A DNA stretch of 64,000 bases from Pseudomonas sp. MTM4 (GCF_019355055.1 NZ_CP048411.1:1984001-2048000); one strand, 5' to 3'; shown: positions 47,147-57,631, counted from the stretch's first letter. Notes: generated from the sequence alone by a model not told the origin. Program-made: numbers and translations.

Positions 47147-48988
47147 ATGCTCTCCCTGTTCCAGCGAAAACGGCCTCCGGTCACTGCACCATCACCAGCG
47201 CCCGCCACCGACCTCCCCAAAGGGCTGCTACGGCCCGAATCGGCCGCATCGCTGCTGGCGACACCGCGCCGACAGAAGCTGCTGGAACACATCTGGCAGC
47301 GCACGTCGCTGTCGCGCCGGCAGTTCGCCACGCTGTACCGCACGCCGCTGGAGCGCTACGCCGAGCTGGTCCAGCAATTCCCCGCTTCCGAGAGCCATCA
47401 TCACGCTTACCCCGGCGGCATGCTGGATCACGGGTTGGAGATCGTCGCCTATGCGCTCAAGCTGCGGCAGTCCCATCTGTTGCCCATCGGCGCCAGCCCC
47501 GAAGACCAGGCGGCGCAGTCGGAAGCCTGGACCGCCGCCGTTGCTTACGCCGCGCTGCTGCACGACATCGGCAAGGTGGCCGTCGATCTGTTGGTCGTGC
47601 TGGCAGACGGCTCGCTGTGGCATCCCTGGCACGGCCCGCTGCACCAGTCGTACCGCTTCCGCTACCGCGAAGACCGCGAGTACCGGTTGCACAGCGCCGC
47701 AACAGGGCTGCTCTACCGCCAATTGCTCGATGGTCCGCTCCTAGACTGGCTCAGCGGCTATCCGTCTCTGTGGGCACCATTGCTCTACGTCTTGGCCGGG
47801 CAGTACGAGCACGCCGGCGTGCTGAGTGAACTGGTCGTGCAGGCTGATCGCGCTTCTGTGGCACAGGAACTGGGCGGCGATCCCGCGCGCGCCATGGCCG
47901 CGCCCAGGCACGCGCTGCAACGCAAGCTGCTGGACGGGCTGCGCTTCCTGCTCAAGGAACCGTTGAAGCTGAATCAGCCGGAAGCCTCCGATGGCTGGCT
48001 CACTGAGGATGGGCTGTGGCTGGTGAGCAAGACTGTCTCGGACAAGCTGCGCGCGCACCTGCTGTCTCAGGGGATCGACGGCATTCCTGTGAACAACACC
48101 GCCGTCTTCAACGTGCTGCAGAACCACGGCATGCTCCAGCCCACCTCAGACGGCAAGGCGGTCTGGCGCGCGACCGTGACCAGTGCGACCGGCTGGTCCT
48201 ACTCGTTGACCCTGTTGCGCCTCGCGCCCGCGCTGATCTGGGAATCCGGCGAGCGGCCAGCGCTTTTCGCAGGCACGGTGGCGATCGACACGACGCCAGC
48301 GGAAACCAACGGCAGTGCACCAGGCACACCGCCCGCGGTCGTGGGGCAGCCAACCCCCGAAGGTCTGGAGACTCCCCCTTGGGAATGCCCTCGCAGCGAT
48401 ACCGCCTTGCCGACTGCGGCCCCGCCCGTGCCTGACGTCATGGAGGACATGCTGGCGATGGTTGGATTGGATCGCACGGCCGACATGGGGAAGGGTGAAG
48501 ATCCAGTGGAGAAAGTCCCTGCCCCAACCACAGCCGCAGCGTCTCCCTTGCCACTTACCCCTGCGCCTGGACCTGCATCAACTCCAATAGTCGCGATACC
48601 ATCCGGGGAGCATTTCATGACGTGGCTGCAACAGGGAGTCGCCGCGCGGCGACTCATCATCAACGACGCCAAGGCGCTCGTGCATACGGTGAGCGACACC
48701 GCCTACCTGGTCAGTCCCAGCGTGTTCCAGCGCTATGCGTAGGAACATCCCCAGGTGGATGCGCTGGTCAGGCAGGACAAGCAACCGGATTGGCAGTGGG
48801 TGCAAAAGCGCTTTTAGAAACTGCAGCTATACCGCAAGCACCCAAATGGCCTGAACATTTGGACCTGTGAAGTCACGGGCCCGAGGAAGTCCCGCCGACT
48901 GCATGGCTACCTCCTCGAAAATGGGTCCTTGGTATTCGCCGAAATACCGCCCAACAATCCCTATCTTGCTCTGACTCAGGAAGGATGA
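47147..48988 (+). pseudogene. MobH-family relaxase (TraI_2/DUF1528) with two amber codons
   Basis: From ATG 47147 (AGAGGA upstream) the frame stays open for 613 codons to TGA at 48986, interrupted by TAG at 48740 and TAG at 48815, each at a Gln/Glu-like position. The body has the MobH HD-type core ESHHHAYPGGMLDHGLEIV and ALLHDIGKVAVDL. A proline-rich linker and the C-terminal TraI_2 helper region (EHFMTWLQQGV, LVHTVSDTAYLVSP) follow. Such relaxases start conjugative transfer of clc/PAGI-2-like ICEs. This copy is likely dead. Confidence 0.85.
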
Positions 48989-49067
48989 CGCGACTCGGGC
49001 AGCGACCGTCACCACCGTGTGGCGACGATCAATGCCCCGCGAAGCTGGCAACATTTGGCGAACTAAG

Positions 49068-51719
49068 CTACTCGGCCCGCGCCAACTCCCGTGCAAGGAA
49101 CGGAGCGGTTCGGCTGCCAGACTTTCGGGCCACCTGCTGAGGGGAACCCGCCACCACGATGCTGCCGCCGGCAGCGCCCGCGCCTGGCCCTACGTCGATC
49201 ACCCAGTCGGCTTGGGCCACCGCACGCATGTCGTGCTCGATCATCACTACGGTATTACCGGCATCGACCAGGCGCTGCAACTGCACCAGCAGCCGGTCGG
49301 CATCCGACGCGTGCAGCCCGGTGGTCGGCTCGTCGAGCACGTACAGGCTTCGGCCGCGCTGGCTGCGCTGAAGCTCGGTCGCCAGCTTGATGCGCTGCGC
49401 CTCGCCACCGGAAAGCTCAGTGGCCGGTTGCCCCAGGCGCAGATAGCCCAGTCCGATGTCGCGCAGCAGTTGCAGGGGCCTTGCCACCGCGTCTTCACCC
49501 GCGAAGAATTCGCTGGCATCGTCCACGGTCATCTGCAGCACCTCGGCGATGTTGCGCCCGTTCCACTGCACCTTCAGCGTGGCCTCGTTGTAGCGCGCGC
49601 CATGGCAGGTCGGGCACGGCGCGTACACGCTGGGCATGAACAGCAGTTCCACGCTAACGAAACCCTCGCCCTCGCAAGTCTCGCAGCGCCCCTTGGCGAC
49701 GTTGAACGAGAACCGTCCGGCATCATAGCGGCGGCGTCGAGCATCGGGCGTGGCGGCGAACAGCTTGCGCACATGGTCGAACAGACCCGTGTAGGTAGCC
49801 AGGTTCGACCGCGGCGTGCGCCCGATCGGCTTCTGGTCCACCTGCACCAGGCGCTGTATGGCGTCCACGTCGCCCGCCAGATGGCCGCCGGTCGCTTCGA
49901 CCACTGCCGGCCCTTCGCTGGTGGCGCTTTCGGCGGCATCGTCTTCAGGCTCGTGGCCCAGGTGCAGCAGCACCAATTCCGGCAGGGCCTGCGCGACGAG
50001 GCTGGATTTGCCGGAGCCAGAGATGCCGGTAACGGCTGTCAGCACGCCCAGCGGAATGCGCGCATCCACGCCATGCAGGTTATGGCGGTGGATGCCCTGC
50101 AGCTCCAACCAGCCGGTCGCTTCGCGTGCTCGGCTTCCGGGTGCGGGAATTTCGTCGAACAGGTAACGTGCAGTACGCGATTCGGCAATCTTGCGCAGGC
50201 CATCCGGCTCGCCGCTGTAGAGCACGCGGCCGCCACGCTCCCCGGCATCCGGCCCGACATCCACGAGCCATTGCGCGCGGCGCATCAGGTCCAGGTCGTG
50301 CTCCACCACAAACACCGAGTTGCCCGCGTCGCGCAGCCGGTCGAGTGCATCGTACAGGGCCTGGCTGTCGGAGGGATGCAGGCCCACCGAGGGTTCGTCG
50401 AGTACGTACACGACGCCGAACAGCAGGGAACTTAATTGCGTGGCCAACCGCAAGCGTTGCAACTCGCCGGCCGAAAGCGTCGGCGTGGCCCGGTCCAGCG
50501 TCAGGTAGCCCAGGCCTAGCCCGCGCAGTTGGCGCAGGCGCGCCATCACGCCTCCAGCCAGGCGCTGTGCGGCGAGGCGCTTTTCTTCCGACAGCGCGGA
50601 GGTACGGCGCACGTCGGGCGATACCGCATGGACCGCACGGCCGGTGGCAGCGCGTTCGGCACGCTCGCGCCGGGTCGCTTCCTTGTCCGTAGCCGCACCC
50701 GCTGCATGGGCGCGGAAATCGCCCTGTGCGATGGGTTCGAGCAATGCCGCCAAGTGGTCCAGCGGCATCTGCATAAACGCGCCGATGTCCACCCCAGCGA
50801 AGGTGACCGACAGCGCTTCGGGCTTGAGCCTCTTGCCGTGGCAGGTGGGGCACGGCTTGCCCTCCATGAACCGGGATACGCGCTTTCTCATCAGCGCGCT
50901 CTGGGTATTGGCGAAGGTGTGCAACACATACCGCCGGGCGCCGGTGAAGGTGCCCATGTAGCTCGGCTCCATCTTGCGTTTGAGCGCGGTGCGGGTTTCG
51001 GCAGGCGTGAAACCGGCGTACACCGGCACCGTTGGTGTTTCCTCGGTGAACAGAATCCACTCGCGATCCTTTTTCGGCAGGTCCTTCCACGGCCGGTCAA
51101 CGTCGTAGCCCATGCTGACCAGGATGTCGCGCAGGTTCTGGCCCTGCCAGGCGGGTGGCCAGGAAGCAATCGCCCGCTCACGGATGCTCAGGGAGGGGTC
51201 GGGCACCATGATCGCCTCGGTCACCTCGTACACATGACCCAAGCCGTGGCAGGTCGGGCACGCCCCCTGCGGCGTGTTCGGCGAAAAATCCTCGGCGTAC
51301 AGCATCGGCTGGTTGGCGGGATAGGCGCCGGCGCGCGAATACATCATCCGCACCAGGCTGGACAGGGTGGTCACACTGCCCACGGAGGAACGCGCATTGC
51401 TGGACCCCCGCTGCTGCTGCAGCGCCACCGCTGGTGGCAGGCCGTCGATCGCATCTACGTCCGGCACGCCCGCCTGGTCGATCAGGCGCCGTGCATAGGG
51501 GGCCACCGACTCAAAGTAGCGTCGCTGCGCCTCGGCATAGATGGTGCCGAAGGCCAGCGAGGACTTCCCGGAGCCGGAGACACCCGAGAACACCACCAGC
51601 GCATTCCGCGGGATGGAGACGTCCACCTCTTTGAGGTTGTTCTCGCGCGCGCCACGCACCTGCACGAGGCCGCTGGCCGCAGCGGTACAAGAGGATTCAC
51701 CGAAAGTATTGTTTGGCAT
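49068..51719 (-). CDS. uvrA2: UvrA-like excinuclease ABC subunit, class II (UvrA2)
   Basis: 883 residues, shorter than UvrA (about 940) as in UvrA2. Both nucleotide-binding halves are complete: GVSGSGKSS and GISGSGKSS, CxxC zinc pairs (ACPTCHGLG, PCPTCHGKR, RCETCEGEG), signatures TLSAGELQR and ELSGGEAQR, with VLDEPSVGL and VLDEPTTGL. Class II proteins lack the UvrB-binding insertion and are linked to drug or damage tolerance. The first codons recur as an isolated 45-bp fragment at 62910. It separates the relaxase remnant from a truncated helicase. Confidence 0.9.
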   Translation of the reverse strand: MPNNTFGESSCTAAASGLVQVRGARENNLKEVDVSIPRNALVVFSGVSGSGKSSLAFGTIYAEAQRRYFESVAPYARRLIDQAGVPDVDAIDGLPPAVALQQQRGSSNARSSVGSVTTLSSLVRMMYSRAGAYPANQPMLYAEDFSPNTPQGACPTCHGLGHVYEVTEAIMVPDPSLSIRERAIASWPPAWQGQNLRDILVSMGYDVDRPWKDLPKKDREWILFTEETPTVPVYAGFTPAETRTALKRKMEPSYMGTFTGARRYVLHTFANTQSALMRKRVSRFMEGKPCPTCHGKRLKPEALSVTFAGVDIGAFMQMPLDHLAALLEPIAQGDFRAHAAGAATDKEATRRERAERAATGRAVHAVSPDVRRTSALSEEKRLAAQRLAGGVMARLRQLRGLGLGYLTLDRATPTLSAGELQRLRLATQLSSLLFGVVYVLDEPSVGLHPSDSQALYDALDRLRDAGNSVFVVEHDLDLMRRAQWLVDVGPDAGERGGRVLYSGEPDGLRKIAESRTARYLFDEIPAPGSRAREATGWLELQGIHRHNLHGVDARIPLGVLTAVTGISGSGKSSLVAQALPELVLLHLGHEPEDDAAESATSEGPAVVEATGGHLAGDVDAIQRLVQVDQKPIGRTPRSNLATYTGLFDHVRKLFAATPDARRRRYDAGRFSFNVAKGRCETCEGEGFVSVELLFMPSVYAPCPTCHGARYNEATLKVQWNGRNIAEVLQMTVDDASEFFAGEDAVARPLQLLRDIGLGYLRLGQPATELSGGEAQRIKLATELQRSQRGRSLYVLDEPTTGLHASDADRLLVQLQRLVDAGNTVVMIEHDMRAVAQADWVIDVGPGAGAAGGSIVVAGSPQQVARKSGSRTAPFLARELARAE

Positions 51720-51797
51720 GTTCTTATCCTGTAGTTCGCCCCGCTCAGGACGGGACTTCCTGAGTGGTAGGGAAAACTGATGCTCTGCAGATGCTCG

Positions 51798-52304
51798 TCA
51801 CGCTTGATGCGGTGCTTCTTCCTGTTCAGCCCCGCTCAGAAACAATTGGCACTGCTGATTGAAGAAGTCTTCCAGTTCAGCGGCTGTGAAGTGGTCGCTG
51901 AAGGCATGCTCGGCGTGACTCATCACGTCGAAATACACCACAGCCAATTCCAACTCTTCCAGCTCAAGCTGCTGGCAGAGCAGCCAGCCGTAGACCTTGA
52001 CCTGCGCCCAATGCAGCAGCCGGTGGTTGGCCGGAATGCGGCTGATATCGCCACGGTGGGTTTTGATCTCTTCTAGGCGCCGCTCTTGCGGATCGTACCC
52101 GTCGGCCCTGCCGCTGACCAGCAGGCCGGGGTAGCTGCCACTTAGAGGTAACTCGGCGATATAGCCGTCTCCCCGCCGATCAACCACTGTCTGGTGCCCA
52201 GCCATGCCTTCCTGAGCGGTGGGGGAAGGGGTGAAGCGCAGATCCAGGTCACCTTCCTTGGCGGTGAACTCGCACAGTGCCCGCACCGCTACCCGATAGC
52301 TCAT
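51798..52304 (-). pseudogene. N-terminal fragment of a DinG/Rad3-type helicase with a nuclease-like domain
   Basis: 168 residues, beginning MSYRVAVRALCEFTAK and containing a RecB/Cas4-like nuclease segment (GRADGYDPQERRLEEIKTHRG with E/K in the last strand). Full Pseudomonas homologues continue for several hundred residues into helicase motifs; this one stops at AEQEEAPHQA. It overlaps the end of the VRR-NUC gene by 4 bp, so the pair was an operon before the rest was lost, probably when the uvrA2 segment arrived. Confidence 0.65.
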
Positions 52305-53939
52305 GCCTCAGCCCAGCGCACGTAGCAAACTACAACGGCGATACCGTGCTCAGCCGCGAAACTGAGCCAGCGTTTCTGGTTGTCCTGCAGGCGGTCGCCG
52401 GGGCCTTTGACCTCAATCATCCGGTAGCGATGTTCCTGCGGATAAAACTGGATCAGATCGGGCATGCCGGCGCGGTTGGCTTTCAGATCTCGCAGCAGGC
52501 GGGTAAAACAGGCGTGCAGGTGTGCAGCGGGAATGCACTGCAGGGCTAGTTCCAGGCGCGCCTCATCGAGCATGCCCCAAAAGACGAAGGGTGATTGCAG
52601 GCCGAACTTTTCCTGATACCGGGCCTTGACCAATTGCCTGTAGTCGGGTTGTTCAAGTTGCAGTAGACAGCGTTTGAACAGGTGTTGGCGGCGCGCATAA
52701 AAGTCCGGGCTGTGCAGGTCCACCGGGCCACTGTGGAACGGGTGAAAAAATGACCCCGGCAGCGGTGCGAAGATCGCCTCCCAGCACAGCAAGCCGAACA
52801 GGCTGCAGAGCAGGGTATTTTCCACATAGTGCACCGGAGCATCATCCTGCTGCAGGTGATCACGCACAGCTATCTCCACACTGCCATGTGTCGGCGCCGG
52901 CAATACCAAGTCGATGCGGGTTTCGCTCGCAGCCTTGGGCTTTTTCACCATCTGCAGGCCGAGCTTGCGCTGCAGGCGGGTGAGGGCTCGTTCCAGGCGC
53001 TGGCTTTCTTCATAGCTGCCTGGGGTTTGGCTAAAGGCCAGGGCCTGATCATAGGCCTCGGCATCGCGCCCCAGTTGTTCCAGTACGCGAATCTGTCGCC
53101 AGCGGGCTTCGCCATGCGCGCTTTGCTGATAAAGCAGCAGGGCCTGCTCCAGCTCACCGCTCCTCTCCAGTTGCTGGGCGATCTGAAACAGCAGGCACGA
53201 TTGGCGGCTGCAAAGGTATGGGTTGCTTGAACTGAACGCCAGCAACGGCGGTACAATGTCCGCCAGGTCTGCGCCTTGCTCAACGCTGACGCGTAACTGG
53301 CGCAGGTGCAGGTAATCCTCAAGATCCTGGCGGCACTGAAAACCACGTGACTCCGGGCCTATATCCACCGATTCGTAACGGTAGATGCCCAGATCCGTCA
53401 GCACGAACTCGGACCAGCCCTGAGCCAGATTGCCAAAGAACATCAGGCGCAAACGATCACACAACTCGCCCACCATCAGGCTGAGTAACTGATCATCCAA
53501 CATAGGGCACCAGTCCGTGAAGGTCTGGGCAGGTAGCTCCATTGCGCGCAGTTGTTCGAGCAGCTCGGCCTTTTTCTGCGCCGCGCGGCGGTCTGTGAGC
53601 GGCATATGAGTCAGCACCTCATCCTTGCGCAGCAGCTCGGCAATCTCATCGGCTGTGAGCAGCGCCTGCTCGGTGATCCATCCCTGTTCAAGCAGTGGAT
53701 CGGCAGCAGCCAGGCAGTCGCCGATTTCCGGGTAAACGAGCTTGCTCAGACGAAAATGACAGCCCTTGCGCTAATCATGCGCACCAGCAAGGCCTGGGAT
53801 GGCCAGGGCAGGGTATTGAAGGTGTCGAGAAAGGCACGTTCTTCATCCGCCAGTAGATCTGCATAGCGCTCAGCCACCCAGGCGAGTGCCGTACGGAAAT
53901 GCTGAGGTAGTAAAGCTCAGGGGCTAACGAGACGGACAT
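52301..53939 (-). pseudogene. VRR-NUC (FAN1-like) nuclease with N-terminal frameshifts
   Basis: The long frame (53617-52301) carries the nuclease core: RAGMPDLIQFYPQEH and MIEVKGPGDRLQDNQKRW with the catalytic Asp, Glu and Lys of VRR-NUC. Upstream the coding continues through RKGCHFRLSKLVYPEIG, but the frame then meets a stop. The expected LLVRMIS is one base out (loss near 53772). The first codons MSVSLAPELYYLS (ATG at 53939) need a second shift near 53893. FAN1-type enzymes repair DNA crosslinks. This copy is broken unless the sequence is in error. Confidence 0.78.
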
Positions 53940-54066
53940 GGTAGTGATCACTGTATTCTTGTACAGGATTGTCCGTGTTGCGGTGCCGAGGATCAACTGG
54001 CGCAGAAGCTGACGGTATCAGCAGGTGAAAGTGGCCAACTCCAGCCCGATGCTACTGGCGACTCCC

Positions 54067-54104
54067 GGCCGGTATCTGCCTGTCGCGTTAGGCAGGTACC
54101 GGCC
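54067..54104. repeat. Hairpin adjoining the IS1182-like MITE
   Basis: Imperfect inverted repeat: ggccggtatctgcct and aggcaggtaccggcc around an 8-base loop, one mismatch. It overlaps the left end of the next element by 4 bp. It may be a remnant of a REP-like unit or of the insertion target. Confidence 0.55.
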
Positions 54105-54267
54105 GAGACTGTGTAAAAACGTTTTCAAGTGCGGCAGGTACTCAAACACAAGCTAGAAATCGTGCATCTGGGAGAAATCCACATTTGCTGACGTGCCGAT
54201 AAACTCCAGATTTCACGTAGACGCGAGTACTTCAATTTTGACGAAGCGTTTTTACACACTCTGGGCC
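54101..54267. mobile_element. 167-bp non-autonomous element with IS1182-type ends (MITE)
   Basis: Left end 54101-54121 and right end 54247-54267 match in inverted orientation over 21 bp with two mismatches, and they match the ends of the IS1182 copy at 6242-7928 (ctctgggccaatag on the right). The interior has no gene. It therefore looks like a deletion derivative that could be moved by that transposase. The surrounding 53940-54607 shows nothing else recognised. Confidence 0.75.
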
Positions 54268-54607
54268 AATAGAGGTCAGTCGCGATACCATAGAGATGAT
54301 TCACCATAAGGCAGCGACTGGAGCTCACGCAGCAATAATCCTTAGATCCATTGCTAACTGACTAATACAAGATGCTGCTGGTTGGCAGATTCGATTCGTT
54401 CTCTCATCAGGATCACAAGCCGTCGGTACTCAAGCTTAGGAACAGCATGGCGATTGGCAGATTTCCAAAGTCGCCATGAGTCGCTCAGAACGATGTTTCA
54501 TGACCGGCGAAACTTGGATCCTGCCTGAGCATCATTGATGCTCGCATGGATTCGAACGATACAGCATCCGAGTAGCCGCCCCGAGCAGGAGACGGCTACT
54601 CAAAACA

Positions 54608-55747
54608 CTAAGCCGCAGGCTTCATCACAACCTTCGTCCACCCCTTGTCTCGTGCATCGAAGTGCTTATAAGCACTTGGGCCATCATCCAGCTTCAATCG
54701 ATGGGAAACGATCTGCGAGGGTGCGGCACGCCCGTGATGAATTAGCTCAGCCAACTGGCGGTTGTACGCCTTGACGTTGGCTTGCCCGGTGCCGATTTTC
54801 TGCCCTTTGAACCAGAAGGAACCGAAGTCGAAAGCCATCTTCCCTTCTTTGGCTAACTCGTTCTTGGCACCCGGATCTTGGGGAACGAATACCCCGACTA
54901 CTCCGATACCACCGGTTGCCTTGGTCGAGGCGACGAGGTTGTTCATGGTCAGGTGATTCACCTCGTGGCCATGTTTGTCGCAGCACTGGTAGCCCACGCA
55001 TTCGCACCCACGATCCGTGCCTTTACCATCGGTGTAATTCAGGATTTCATCGACAGCCTTCTGCTCGACGGAATTGATTGGCGTGGCCCCCATCTGGGCA
55101 GCCAGTTTCAAGCGGTCTGGTTGATCGTCTATTACGAAGACCTGCGAAGCGCCTTGGATAAGCGCGGAGTGCGCCGCCATCAAGCCGACCGGGCCTGCGC
55201 CGTAGATGGCAATGGACTCGCCTGGTTGCAGCCCCGCCAGCCTTGTTGCGTGCCATCCCGTGGGGAAAATGTCGGAGAGCATGACGTAGTCGTCCTCGCG
55301 CTCCTTCGCATCCTCAGGCAGCACGAGACAGTTGAAGTCCGCGAAGGGAACTCGCAGCAGCTCGGCCTGGCCACCGTCATAAGTGCCCATCTCTGCAAAG
55401 CCGTAGGCGGCACCAGCGCTGCCTGGATTGGCGGTCAAGCAATAGCCGGTAAGTCCTTTCTCGCAGTTTTCACAAAAACCACAGCCGATGTTGAAGGGCA
55501 AGCAGACCATGTCTCCAACCTTAACGCGCTCAACTCCTGCACCTACCTCGACCACCTCACCGAGGTTCTCGTGACCGAAGACTCGACCCGTCTCGAAGGT
55601 GGTTCTGCCTTCGTACATGTGCAGATCGGAACCACAAAGATTCGTGGATGTGACTCGAACGAGAGCATCCGTTGGTCTCTCGATCTTCGCATCTGGGACG
55701 TTCTGGACGCTGACGTCACGCGGGCCGTTGTAGACGATTGCTTTCAT
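54608..55747 (-). CDS. fdhA: Glutathione-independent formaldehyde dehydrogenase
   Basis: 379 residues of the zinc MDR family. Catalytic zinc region STNLCGSDLHMYEG and GHENLGEV, structural zinc Cys set in GCGFCENCEKGLTGYC, and cofactor loop YGAGPVGLMAA. This is the Pseudomonas formaldehyde dismutase/dehydrogenase type that needs NAD but not glutathione, and converts formaldehyde to formate. The gene lies alone; a second, glutathione-dependent enzyme is at 59779. The 267 bp on its upstream side show no gene. Confidence 0.9.
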   Translation of the reverse strand: MKAIVYNGPRDVSVQNVPDAKIERPTDALVRVTSTNLCGSDLHMYEGRTTFETGRVFGHENLGEVVEVGAGVERVKVGDMVCLPFNIGCGFCENCEKGLTGYCLTANPGSAGAAYGFAEMGTYDGGQAELLRVPFADFNCLVLPEDAKEREDDYVMLSDIFPTGWHATRLAGLQPGESIAIYGAGPVGLMAAHSALIQGASQVFVIDDQPDRLKLAAQMGATPINSVEQKAVDEILNYTDGKGTDRGCECVGYQCCDKHGHEVNHLTMNNLVASTKATGGIGVVGVFVPQDPGAKNELAKEGKMAFDFGSFWFKGQKIGTGQANVKAYNRQLAELIHHGRAAPSQIVSHRLKLDDGPSAYKHFDARDKGWTKVVMKPAA

Positions 55748-56053
55748 CTGGGTTCTCCAAGTCAGTTCAAAGGAGCGCCGATTGCGCTTTCGCTCCTACC
55801 TTGGTTCGTCTCCCATGCAACGCGCGTTGTTCCGGAAAACTGGTCAAAGCCTGACGGGCGGTACCGCGTTCGAGGCTGATGCAACAGCTCTAAAACGACC
55901 ATTTTCCTCTATTGAAGCGCACGTCGCCGTTGCTCGGCACTGGACTAAACTTTCCGTTTTTGCAGACAAATCGAGATGCCCAATGGAGACCGCTAAGATT
56001 CAAGCATTCGCAACTGAATCGCCCCGGGTTTTGTGGAGGCCGTTTCGTTTAAG

Positions 56054-56899
56054 TCAGGCCGCCATGGCCTGACCTGCTTGTTGCTGGTGGAAGTTTGCCT
56101 CAGCCTCCGCAGGCGGGATATATCCGATTGAGCTCAGCAGGCGTTGGTGGTTGTACCAGTGCACCCATTTCAAAGTCGCCATTTCGACGGCTTCGCGGCT
56201 CTTCCATGACTGACGGTAAATCAGCTCGGCCTTGTACAACCCGTTGATGGTTTCGGCCAAGGCGTTGTCGTAGCTGTCTCCCTTGCTGCCAACCGAAGGC
56301 TCAATGCCGGCCTCTGCCAGCCGTTCGGTATAGCGGATCGAGACATCCTGGCTTCCACGGTCGCTGTGATGGATCAGACCACCCGAGCAATGCGGCTGAC
56401 GGGCATACAAGGCTTGCTCTAGGGCATCCAGTACGAAGTTTGTCTTCATGCTGGTACTGACTCGCCAGCCGACGATCCGCCGTGCAAAGACGTCGATCAC
56501 GAACGCCACGTACAGCCAGCCCTGCCAGGTCGATACATAGGTGAAGTCCGACACCCACAACTGGTTCGGGCGGTCGGCATGGAACTGGCGTTGGACACGA
56601 TCCAGCGGGCAAAGGGCCTTGTCGCCGGCCACCGTTGTCTGCACGATCTGGCCACGTCTAATGCCCTGCAATCCGGCCCGACGCATTAACCGCTCCACCG
56701 TGCATCTGGCGACCTCGATGCCTTCTCGCCGCAGCTGCTTCCAGACCTTCACCGCGCCATAGCACTGCATATTGGCATCCCACACTCGCTGGATTTCCAG
56801 GGTCAATGCGTCATCGCGCTGAGCACGACAACAGCGCAGTGCCGGGTTGCGCTGTTGAGCCACGTGCCTGCGGTAACCGGACGGGGCGATCTGCAACAC
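56054..56899 (-). CDS. IS3-family transposase OrfB (integrase)
   Basis: 281 residues. A DDE core is visible: VSDFTYVSTW, the second Asp in IHHSDRGSQ and the Glu in ALAETINGLYKAE, preceded by YGAVKVWKQLRREG and ending YIPPAEAEANFHQQ. The reading frame extends upstream into orfA and is normally reached by a -1 frameshift. Confidence 0.92.
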   Translation of the reverse strand: MLQIAPSGYRRHVAQQRNPALRCCRAQRDDALTLEIQRVWDANMQCYGAVKVWKQLRREGIEVARCTVERLMRRAGLQGIRRGQIVQTTVAGDKALCPLDRVQRQFHADRPNQLWVSDFTYVSTWQGWLYVAFVIDVFARRIVGWRVSTSMKTNFVLDALEQALYARQPHCSGGLIHHSDRGSQDVSIRYTERLAEAGIEPSVGSKGDSYDNALAETINGLYKAELIYRQSWKSREAVEMATLKWVHWYNHQRLLSSIGYIPPAEAEANFHQQQAGQAMAA

Positions 56900-56952
56900 G
56901 CGGCAGATCGACTCGACCCCGAGACGGTCACGATGCTGATCGACAAACGCCC

Positions 56953-57276
56953 TCAGGACTTGGTGCGGCGGTCGAGCTCCGCCTGGGCAAAATACGCACT
57001 GGCCAGGCGCAATATCTCGTTTGCCTTACGCAGTTCGCGGTTTTCGCGCTCTAGGGCTCTGATGCGCTCGCGCTCTTCACTGGTCTGACCGGGGCGCTGC
57101 CCCGCATCGGTCTGCTGGCGACGAATCCAGCCATGCAGGGTTTGCGCGGCACAGCCAATCTTCGGAGCGATGGCCTCAATGGCTGCCCACTCGGACGGAT
57201 AGTCGTTCAGGTGTTCCAGAACCATGCGCACAGCACGCTCACGGACTTCAGGGGAGTAGGTAGTAGTCTTTCTCAT
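56953..57276 (-). CDS. IS3-family transposase OrfA
   Basis: 107 residues: helix-turn-helix [33 protein letters not shown], and a zipper-like [16 protein letters not shown]. Its stop lies 50 bp before the OrfB ATG, and the frames overlap for the -1 shift. Confidence 0.92.
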   Translation of the reverse strand: MRKTTTYSPEVRERAVRMVLEHLNDYPSEWAAIEAIAPKIGCAAQTLHGWIRRQQTDAGQRPGQTSEERERIRALERENRELRKANEILRLASAYFAQAELDRRTKS

Positions 57277-57326
57277 GGCCTCATCTTCTCAAGAGCTGAG
57301 GCCTCCACGAAACCCGGGGTGATTCA

Positions 57327-57611
57327 CGAAAGCTGAACGGGGTGAGTGCAGAAATGAGCTTGAATGTGCTTGCCTATAATTTGAAGCGGGTGATGAAAAT
57401 CATGGGTACCGAAGGCTTATTGAAGGCGATGACGGCGTAAAAGCCCCGGTTTTTACTGTCCCAAGAGGTACCACAGTGCTTTATAAGCGCTCTGACGCGC
57501 CACCGGCGCTGATCGTGGCAAATGCTCGGGAAATCACTACGCCCAGGCGCAGTGGGCTGGGGCATACAAGATGTGAAAGTGTTTTTACACACTCTGGGCC
57601 AAAAGCGGACG
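57327..57611 (+). mobile_element. 3' remnant of a second IS1182-family element
   Basis: Matches the end of the complete copy at about 7643-7928: the transposase C-terminus (ERVMKIMGTEGLLKAM-like coding at 57370-57437) and the right end gtttttacacactctgggcc ending at 57600. The 5' three quarters are replaced by the IS3 element at 56015-57326. Confidence 0.88.
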
Positions 57612-57631
57612 ATTGCTGGCAGGTATTCAAG

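Larger units (their letters stand above)
56015..57326 (-). mobile_element. Complete IS3-family element (OrfA/OrfB, IS51-type)
   Basis: Inverted ends of about 27 bp: TGAATCGCCCCGGGTTTTG at 56015 and the complement of TGAATCACCCCGGGTTTCG ending at 57326. 1312 bp. The right junction falls inside an IS1182 remnant that continues at 57327. The left junction does not, so the element lies at a rearranged boundary without an obvious target duplication. Confidence 0.9.

Noticed and set aside
47071..47829. A 252-residue Arg-rich frame in the relaxase
   Set aside because: It overlaps the HD-type core of the relaxase in another frame and has no homologous pattern.
46664..48817. Recoding or amber suppression to read through TAG codons
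   Set aside because: The codons lie in two unrelated mobile-element genes, one already truncated at both ends. Decay is simpler and no suppressor tRNA is seen.
49017..50435. A 472-residue plus-strand frame opposite uvrA2
   Set aside because: It lies entirely within a highly conserved minus-strand ATPase gene. Its Arg/Ala-rich composition is typical of antisense frames at high GC.
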